A stretch of 64,000 nt of DNA from Spyradocola merdavium. Lineage in GTDB: Bacteria; Bacillota; Clostridia; Christensenellales; UBA1750. A model generated the notes under the pieces. The model was given only the letters and a program-made list of their open reading frames with translations, was not told the DNA's origin and ran no database searches. This document shows positions 59,122 to 64,000 of this stretch, piece after piece; position 1 is the stretch's first letter; the number at the start of each line of letters is the position of its first letter. The DNA is taken from the NCBI GenBank assembly GCA_018711265.1, contig DVIM01000026.1, positions 14,038 through 78,037 on the forward strand, in the 5' to 3' direction. The position numbers were made by a program, and so were the translations under genes.

Positions 59122-59781
59122 TCAGGGCAGGGCGACGACGCGCGTGTCTTCCTTTTTTGCGTAATCCATATGCAGGTTTTCCCGGGCGTAGTCCTGAATC
59201 TTGCTGATGTCGCCCTGCATGTTGATCTCCACCTGCAGCTCTTCCAGGCGCCTCTGCTGATCCTCGATCTGCGCGGTGAGGGCGCGCTGCTCGACGACCA
59301 TGTTCTCCAGCTGCACGTAGCGCAGCAGCAGCGTGTAGATGCCGCCGGCCACGGCCAGCACCGCCACGATGCCCACCGCGGCAAACAGCGCCTGCACGCG
59401 GTGCTGACGGCGGCGAGCCTCCTCCACCTCGGCCTCCGCCCGCTCGCGCGCCTCCTGCTCGCGGCGCTGGCGCTCGGCCTCTGCGCGCTGCCAGGCGTGG
59501 CGCTGCACGGTGCGGTGGTTGACCTCGGCGTGGGTGAGCCGCTGGGTCGCGGGCTCGGGGTCGTAATAGGCGCGCGTGGGCTCGGCGCGGCGGCGGTCCT
59601 GGCGGGACCGCGTGTCCTGCGTCGGCTCCTCCCGGCGGGGACGGCGCTGCCGCTCCTCGCGCCGGTCGGGCGCGCGGCGGGTGGCCGGCTCCTCCGCCGC
59701 GCGAGCGCTGCGGCGCACGGTGCTCCCGGCTACGTAGTAGTCATCGGCATCCAGGCCCGGGGTTCTCTTGTGCACCGGCAT
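59122..59781 (-). CDS. ftsL: FtsL-like septum protein with long basic N-terminus
   Basis: 219 residues. The first ~125 are cytoplasmic, very rich in Arg and Glu (RREERQRRPRREE); a membrane helix (ALFAAVGIVAVLAVAGGIYTLL) follows near 130-152, then a coiled coil (VEQRALTAQIEDQQRRLEELQVEINM) and DYARENLHMDYAKKEDTRVV, the DivIC/FtsL end pattern. Typical FtsL is 90-120 residues, so the N-terminal half is an addition. Named by position between rsmH and the PBP gene. Confidence 0.8.
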   Translation of the reverse strand: MPVHKRTPGLDADDYYVAGSTVRRSARAAEEPATRRAPDRREERQRRPRREEPTQDTRSRQDRRRAEPTRAYYDPEPATQRLTHAEVNHRTVQRHAWQRAEAERQRREQEARERAEAEVEEARRRQHRVQALFAAVGIVAVLAVAGGIYTLLLRYVQLENMVVEQRALTAQIEDQQRRLEELQVEINMQGDISKIQDYARENLHMDYAKKEDTRVVALP

Positions 59782-59824
59782 GGCAACGTCCTCCTTACTT
59801 TAACGATAGCGGGTATCGATTGTT

Positions 59825-60769
59825 TCAAATTTCCAGCGGTCCCTCGCCCCGCTCAAAGGCGCGGACCTTGGCGCTGTGGGCGCGCCGGTTCTGCTCGCAC
59901 TCCTCCGCGCTCGGCAAAACGGGCTTGCGCGTGACGATGCGCCCGGCGCTCTTCTTGCCGCAGACGCACACCGGGCTCTTCGGCGGGCAGGTGCAGGGGT
60001 TCTGCATCGTCTGGAACGCGCGCTTGACGGCCCGGTCCTCCAGGGAGTGGAAGGTGATGACCACGAGCCGCCCGCCGGGCTTCAGGCACGCGAGCGCGTC
60101 GCGCAGCGCGCCGGGCAGGAGCGACAATTCGGAATTGACCTCGATGCGGATGGCCTGGAACGTGCGCCGCGCGGGGTGGGAAACCTCCCGCCGCGCCGCG
60201 GCCGGCACCGCCGCGTCGATGACGCGCACCAGGTCCATCGTCGTGCGCAGGGGCCGCGCCTCCACGATGAACTTGGCGATGCGCGCGGCCCACTTCTCCT
60301 CCCCGTACTCCCACAGGATTCTCGCGATCTCCTTTTCCGGGTAGGTGTTGAGCACGACCTCCGCCGTGAGGGGCGCGCTCTGGTCCATGCGCATGTCCAG
60401 CGGCGCGTCGTGGTGGAAGGAGAATCCCCGCTCCGGGTTGTCCAGCTGGTAGGAGGACACGCCCAGGTCCATCAGCACGCCGTCGACCTTGTCCACCCCG
60501 ACGGACTGCAAAAGCGAAATGATGTTCGCATAGTTTCCGTGGAGGGAGCAGAACCGGTCGCCAAAGGCGGCCAGCCGCTCGCCGGCTGCCCGCAGCGCAT
60601 CTGTGTCCCGATCGATCCCGATGACCCTGCCGCGCGTGCGGGCGAGGATCTCCGCCGTGTGCCCCCCGCCGCCGAGCGTCGCGTCGACGAACACGCCCTC
60701 CGGCCGCTGCGCGAGGTTGAGCAGCTCCATGCACGGCTCCAGCAGGACGGGAATATGTGCAAAATCCAT
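59825..60769 (-). CDS. rsmH: 16S rRNA (cytosine-1402-N4)-methyltransferase
   Basis: 314 residues. HIPVLLEPCMELL at the start, VDATLGGGGHTAEIL (residues 28-42) SAM motif, GIDRDTDAL, VLMDLGVSSYQLD near 105, PLDMRMDQ, and the C-terminal VVITFHSLEDRAVKRAF. Standard second gene of the cluster, adjacent to mraZ. Confidence 0.96.
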   Translation of the reverse strand: MDFAHIPVLLEPCMELLNLAQRPEGVFVDATLGGGGHTAEILARTRGRVIGIDRDTDALRAAGERLAAFGDRFCSLHGNYANIISLLQSVGVDKVDGVLMDLGVSSYQLDNPERGFSFHHDAPLDMRMDQSAPLTAEVVLNTYPEKEIARILWEYGEEKWAARIAKFIVEARPLRTTMDLVRVIDAAVPAAARREVSHPARRTFQAIRIEVNSELSLLPGALRDALACLKPGGRLVVITFHSLEDRAVKRAFQTMQNPCTCPPKSPVCVCGKKSAGRIVTRKPVLPSAEECEQNRRAHSAKVRAFERGEGPLEI

Positions 60770-61165
60770 TTAGGTCTCCTCAATGAAGCGGAAGAACGCG
60801 TCCCGGTTCCAGACCTCCACGTGGCGGCCCGCGCCGGAGACGACGACGTCCTTTTCCAAGCCGGCGTACTGCCGCATGGTGGTGGGGATGAGCAGCCGCC
60901 CCTGGCGGTCCATCTCGTTGTCGTCCACGGAGGTGGCCAGCAGCTTTCGCATCTGGTCGTAGGCCTCCCCGTCGCTCTCCTCGATCTTCTCGAACTTTTC
61001 ATAGACGGCGTTCCACTCCGAGAGGGAGTAGAGGCAGATGCAGTTGTTCCGGCCGCGCATCATGGCGATGGTCTTGCCCAACTGCTCGCGGAACTTGGAG
61101 GGGATGGTGATGCGTCCCTTGGGGTCGAGGCTGTGCTCGTAATACCCGGAATACCGGTCTGCCAC
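60770..61165 (-). CDS. mraZ: transcriptional regulator MraZ
   Basis: 131 residues, two SpoVT/AbrB-like repeats: HSLDPKGRITIPSKFRE and EMDRQGRLLIPTTMRQYAGL with the DxxGR motifs. Represses the cluster by binding repeated boxes upstream. GTG at 61163-61165 chosen for AAAGGAGGGGGA; longer upstream starts would read through the operator. Confidence 0.95.
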   Translation of the reverse strand: MADRYSGYYEHSLDPKGRITIPSKFREQLGKTIAMMRGRNNCICLYSLSEWNAVYEKFEKIEESDGEAYDQMRKLLATSVDDNEMDRQGRLLIPTTMRQYAGLEKDVVVSGAGRHVEVWNRDAFFRFIEET

Positions 61166-61195
61166 GGGACTCCCCCTCCTTTCTCTGGGCGCTTC

Positions 61196-61273
61196 GCCCA
61201 CATTCGCTGCCATTTCAGGGAGCGTCCTCCACGTTCTGCCACGACGCTCCACTTGGATGTATATATTCTCCAC
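61196..61273 (-). promoter_or_regulatory. MraZ-box array and promoter region of the dcw cluster
   Basis: GTGGAG on the minus strand at 61268-61273, 61247-61252 and 61227-61232, with GTGGGC at 61196-61201: spacings 21, 20 and 31 bases, close to whole helical turns. MraZ binds GTGGG-like direct repeats in other bacteria. TATATACAT at about 61256-61264 is a -10 candidate. Confidence 0.55.
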
Positions 61274-61330
61274 CCCGCCGCGTTTTCCTTCCCGAATTTC
61301 TGGAAGGGCGCAAAAAAACAGATGGAAAAT

Positions 61331-61337
61331 TTCGACA
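61331..61337 (+). promoter_or_regulatory. Spo0A-box-like TTCGACA upstream of mraZ
   Basis: Perfect match to the 0A box (TTCGACA / TGTCGAA), about 170 bases upstream of the mraZ start. The rest of 61274-61500 is spacer with poly-A/T tracts and no gene. Confidence 0.3.
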
Positions 61338-61517
61338 AAAAGCTGCCTTAGGCGTTTTTCCCCCCTTCCGCCGTGCATTTCGCGCTCCATTTAGGGAAAA
61401 CACGTTCGTTTTTCCTGCTTTTTCTCCTGGTGGACCGCGCGCCCGGAATCCCCTGTCCGCCATTCAAGATCTTGCCGCTCCATGAAACCCCGGTGAATCA
61501 AAACCGCTCCGCGGGCA

Positions 61518-61567
61518 AAAAAACGGGGACTGTCCGCGGCTTTTCGCGAACAGTCCCCGTTTTTCTT
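61518..61567. terminator. bidirectional terminator after the metallophosphoesterase gene
   Basis: 11-bp stem (61524-61534 with 61551-61561); T run on the minus strand from 61518-61524 and TTTTTCTTT on the plus strand. Confidence 0.8.
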
Positions 61568-61594
61568 TGCTTGTATCCTGCGGCGCTGGAAGAT

Positions 61595-62308
61595 TCACGC
61601 GCCGGCGAGCGCCTCGCCCCGCGCGATCTCCCGCAGCCGGAAGCCCAGCCCGTCGCAGGAGACCTGGTGGTAGACCACGCCGTTCCGCTCCCCCGAAAAC
61701 GCGCCGCGGAGCCCCTCGGCGTGGAGGTGGCCGTAGACGCAGTGGCGGACGCCGTAGCGCTCCAGCAGCTGCGTAAACTCGCTGTCCTCCTGCCGCTCGT
61801 TGAAGGGCGGGTAGTGCAGCATCGCCACGATGGGGAGCCCCGGACCCTTGCGCGCGGCGTCCTGCAGGGAGAGCTCCAGGCGCAGCACCTCGCGGCGGTA
61901 GATCTTGAGATCCTGCGCGCTGGAGGCAGGCGTGGCGATGGTCCAGCCGCGCGTTCCGGCAAAGGCGATGCCCTGCAGAACCCGGGCGTCGTTCTGCAGG
62001 GCGTAGTTTCCCTCCGGCAGCAGGGCGCGCACGCGCGTGAGGGAGGACCACCAGTAGTCGTGGTTTCCGCGCAGGAGGAGCTTCTGTCCCGGCAGCGCGC
62101 AGATGGCGGCGATGTCCTGCGCCGCCTCCTCCAGCGTCATGGCCCAGGAAAGGTCTCCGGGCAGCAGCACCACGTCCTCCGGCAGGACGCGCGCGCGCCA
62201 GTCCTCGCAGATCTTCTCAAAGTGCCTCTCCCAATGCGCGCCGAAGACATCCATGGGTTTTCCCTGGCTTCCGGGCAGGTGGAGGTCTCCGATCGCAAAC
62301 ACGCGCAT
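61595..62308 (-). CDS. calcineurin-type metallophosphoesterase
   Basis: 237 residues, motifs in order: GDLHLPG (residues 7-13), LPGDLSWAM (about 48-56), LRGNHDYWW (78-86), AMLHYPPF (about 165) and YGHLHAEG (about 191). Typical of the predicted phosphohydrolase group with a GNHDYWW signature; substrate unknown. ATG start; 25 bases after the zinc-ribbon gene. Confidence 0.88.
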   Translation of the reverse strand: MRVFAIGDLHLPGSQGKPMDVFGAHWERHFEKICEDWRARVLPEDVVLLPGDLSWAMTLEEAAQDIAAICALPGQKLLLRGNHDYWWSSLTRVRALLPEGNYALQNDARVLQGIAFAGTRGWTIATPASSAQDLKIYRREVLRLELSLQDAARKGPGLPIVAMLHYPPFNERQEDSEFTQLLERYGVRHCVYGHLHAEGLRGAFSGERNGVVYHQVSCDGLGFRLREIARGEALAGA

Positions 62309-62333
62309 GGGCCCTACGCTCCTTTCCCCGTCC

Positions 62334-62753
62334 TCACTTTCTGCGGACGTCCTCGGGCTTGTCGTCCTCGGCCTCTTCCTCGTCCTCCAGGTCGTCGTCC
62401 ATGCCGAGCTCCTTGTGGATCTCGCTGTACTCGTTGGAGGGGATGTCCTCGTCGACGTCGATGTCGATCTCCTCCAGCTCGCTCGTGGCCTCCAGGGCGG
62501 TCACGTCGCTCTCCTCGGGGACGGTCTCCTCTTCGCCGACGTCCGTGACGACGCCCTCCTGCAGCTTGAGCTCCTTCAGGCACGCCGCGCACAGCTCCTC
62601 GCCGGGCACAACGGGGTGCTCGCCGCAGGCAGAGCACAGCTCCAACTCCTCGTGCTCGTCTTCTCCCCGCATCTCGCGCTTGCAGACCGAGCAGTAGCGC
62701 TCCGTGTCGGGAATGTAGTTCAACTCGCAGCGCGGGCACTTGATGTAACCCAT
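62334..62753 (-). CDS. zinc-ribbon protein with acidic C-terminus, 139 aa
   Basis: Four CxxC pairs in the first ~60 residues (CPRC, CSVC, CSAC, CAAC), enough for two zinc ribbons, then a strongly acidic tail (EEIDIDVDEDIPSNEYSEI, DDDLEDEEEAEDDKPED) ending RRK. The GYIKCPRCELNYI start is common in small clostridial zinc-ribbon proteins. Function unknown; might bind nucleic acid or a basic protein. ATG at 62751-62753 with GGAGGG upstream. Confidence 0.8.
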   Translation of the reverse strand: MGYIKCPRCELNYIPDTERYCSVCKREMRGEDEHEELELCSACGEHPVVPGEELCAACLKELKLQEGVVTDVGEEETVPEESDVTALEATSELEEIDIDVDEDIPSNEYSEIHKELGMDDDLEDEEEAEDDKPEDVRRK

Positions 62754-62899
62754 AACGATCCCTCCAGATCCTTTTTCCAATGGTTTGGCAGCAGCGTATG
62801 CCGGACGCAGCAGCAGCGTGCATGGAAACCGCCGAAAAAATCGGATTCCCACGCCAAATTCCGCCTGTGCCGCCGCTTCGTCCTTTTTTATCGGAGATC

Positions 62900-62928
62900 A
62901 TTATATAACGAACGGCAGCCGTATGCAA
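62900..62928 (-). promoter_or_regulatory. strong promoter of the zinc-ribbon gene
   Basis: TTGCAT (62923-62928), 17 bases, TATAAT (62900-62905). Leaves a leader of about 140 bases with no recognised element. Confidence 0.75.
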
Positions 62929-63090
62929 GCAGAACTCTCTGCGTTTTCGGAAAAACTCCATTCTTAACATTCGTTTGATTTTGCGCATTTGAAAGATGTT
63001 TATGGGATCATAATTTTTGCAAACCTCGGTTTGTCCAGGATTTCGGCATTTGTGTTCAAAATTTCTTCGTTTTATTTTACAAAAACTTTA

Positions 63091-63119
63091 TTGACGAAAT
63101 AGATCCCCCGTGCTATATT
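63091..63119 (+). promoter_or_regulatory. strong promoter of a short untranslated transcript
   Basis: TTGACG (63091-63096), 17 bases, TATATT (63114-63119), in an AT-rich island (62930-63120) unlike the rest of the window. Confidence 0.7.
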
Positions 63120-63125
63120 AATTCA

Positions 63126-63271
63126 TGACAGGTTACCTTCTTTCGAATCATATCCTTTTTAAGGCATATCTGCATCCTATTTGCTGATTCGTCAGCTCAC
63201 TTCTATCGGCCTATCAAGAGGTACCTGCGCTGAACGCCGCGGTCAATTGCTAGAATTGACCGCCTTTTCTT
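63126..63271 (+). ncRNA. candidate small RNA or cis-regulatory leader
   Basis: About 145 bases from a strong promoter to an intrinsic terminator, without a reading frame. It lies directly upstream of a methyltransferase gene, so it may be a free small RNA or a leader with attenuation. A stem is possible between GCTGATTCGTCAGC bases near 63183-63196. No riboswitch class recognised. Confidence 0.45.
63239..63271 (+). terminator. intrinsic terminator upstream of the methyltransferase gene
   Basis: Perfect 10-bp stem (63239-63248 with 63254-63263), loop GCTAG, then CTTTTCTTT. Confidence 0.75.
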
Positions 63272-63322
63272 TGTCTATACGGGGGCGCGGAAAATCCGGC
63301 CCCTTTTGCGGAGGAATGGAAC

Positions 63323-63901
63323 ATGTACGAGGCGGAACTCTTTTCCCAGCGCGTCTGCATCGAGGCGGCGCCGGAGCTCTTCTCCCCGTCCGCTGCGGAC
63401 CGGGGCACGCTGGCCATGGCCTCGCAGGTGGAGCTCTTGCCCGGCCAGACGCTCCTGGACCTGGGGTGCGGCGCGGGCCTTGTGGGCATTGCGGCGGCAA
63501 AGGTCCTGGGCGAGGGCGCCGTGGTCCTGACGGATGTAGACCCCGCAGCCGTGGCCTGCGCGCGGGAGAACGCGGCGCGCAACGGCGTTGCGGGCGTGCG
63601 CATCGTGCAGGGCGACGCGCTGGAGGCCGTGGATGCGACCGGCTTTGACTGGATTCTCTCCAATCCTCCCTACCACGCGGACTTTTCCGTGCCCAAGCGG
63701 TTCATCGAAAAGGGCTTCAACCGCCTGAAGGTGGGCGGCTGCCTGGTGATGGTGGTCAAGCGCCTGCCCTGGTACCGCAACAAGCTGACGGCGGTCTTCG
63801 GCGGCGTGCGCGTGCGCGAGGTCGACGGCTACTACGTCCTGACCGCGCAGCGCCGCGCGCTGCACTACGCAGAAAAGAAAGTCAAGCCGCGCAAGGGCTG
63901 A
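63323..63901 (+). CDS. class I SAM methyltransferase, RsmC/PrmA-like
   Basis: 192 residues. LLDLGCGAGLVGIAAA (residues 43-58) binds SAM, LTDVDPAAV follows, and WILSNPPYHADF (near 111-122) is the NPPY motif of N-methyltransferases acting on rRNA guanine, DNA or Gln. Similar in layout to the C-terminal half of RsmC. Ends in a basic KKVKPRKG tail that fits RNA binding. GGAGGAATGG site before the ATG. Confidence 0.85.
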   Translation: MYEAELFSQRVCIEAAPELFSPSAADRGTLAMASQVELLPGQTLLDLGCGAGLVGIAAAKVLGEGAVVLTDVDPAAVACARENAARNGVAGVRIVQGDALEAVDATGFDWILSNPPYHADFSVPKRFIEKGFNRLKVGGCLVMVVKRLPWYRNKLTAVFGGVRVREVDGYYVLTAQRRALHYAEKKVKPRKG

Positions 63902-63935
63902 ACCGGGCGCGCGGTTTCTCCTTAATTAAATAGGA

Positions 63936-63960
63936 AGGCGTCCCGTTGTACGGGACGCCT
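63936..63960 (+). terminator. hairpin after the methyltransferase gene
   Basis: Perfect 10-bp stem (63936-63945 with 63951-63960) with a TTGTA loop; no T run, so a terminator only tentatively. Nothing else recognised to the window end. Confidence 0.4.
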
Positions 63961-64000
63961 CAGCTTGTCGAAAAACCTGCTGTGGCAATTAAGCCAGAGC

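Overview
The window is a GC-rich stretch of a chromosome from a spore-forming member of the Bacillota (Clostridia). The evidence is direct: spoIIGA-sigE-sigG and a ylmC/ymxH-type gene, a PASTA-tailed class B PBP of the SpoVD kind inside the division cluster, the GlgC/GlgD pair typical of Bacillota, a T-box in front of valS, strong Shine-Dalgarno sites, and promoters of the TTGACA-17-TATAAT type. GC content and the mix of GTG/TTG starts would fit a high-GC clostridial lineage (for example Christensenellales or Oscillospirales), but the species cannot be named from the sequence. No tRNA, rRNA, CRISPR array, insertion sequence or prophage was seen; this is mostly core chromosome.

Layout. 1-2.4 kb: 3' end of a GH13 amylase-like gene, a DUF1858 protein, a gene-free stretch that looks like a small-RNA unit, and a small lipoprotein. 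2.4-8.3 kb: glycogen operon glgB-glgC-glgD-glgA on the minus strand. 8.6-11.5 kb, plus strand: an aldo/keto reductase with a ferredoxin tail and a large protein of unknown function. 11.5-17.8 kb, minus: folC - diacylglycerol glucosyltransferase - a frameshifted GNAT gene, then valS under a T-box with a 54-residue membrane protein between leader and valS. 17.8-20.6 kb: a RelA/SpoT-domain protein divergent from isocitrate dehydrogenase. 20.6-28.6 kb, minus: VanW-family protein - DUF4321 - maf - mreB - mreC - mreD - PBP2, a cell elongation operon. 28.6-34.1 kb: PHP phosphoesterase, tilS-hpt-ftsH, and a MarR regulator. 34.1-40.5 kb: nrdR, phoP-phoR, pstC-pstA-pstB-phoU. 40.5-43.3 kb: spoIIGA-sigE, sigG, ylmC. 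43.7-46.5 kb: a BlaI/M56 (BlaR1-like) pair. 46.5-61.2 kb: the division and cell wall cluster mraZ-rsmH-ftsL-spoVD-murE-mraY-murD-ftsW-murA-ftsQ-ftsA-ftsZ. 61.6-64 kb: a metallophosphoesterase, a zinc-ribbon protein, a second small-RNA-like unit and a methyltransferase.

How the genes fit together: glycogen synthesis enzymes lie next to an alpha-glucan hydrolase; elongasome genes (mreBCD, PBP2) and divisome genes (dcw) are both complete enough to show rod growth and septation, with murF, murG and murB absent from the dcw cluster; the sporulation sigma cascade E to G sits beside the dcw cluster; and a phosphate-sensing block couples PhoPR to an unusual Pst transporter that has no PstS gene and a PstB with altered ATPase motifs. 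The most unusual items are that Pst block, two promoter-to-terminator intervals without genes (about 1690-1911 and 63091-63271), a hairpin-rich spacer at 43.47-43.72 kb, and the small protein in the valS leader operon.
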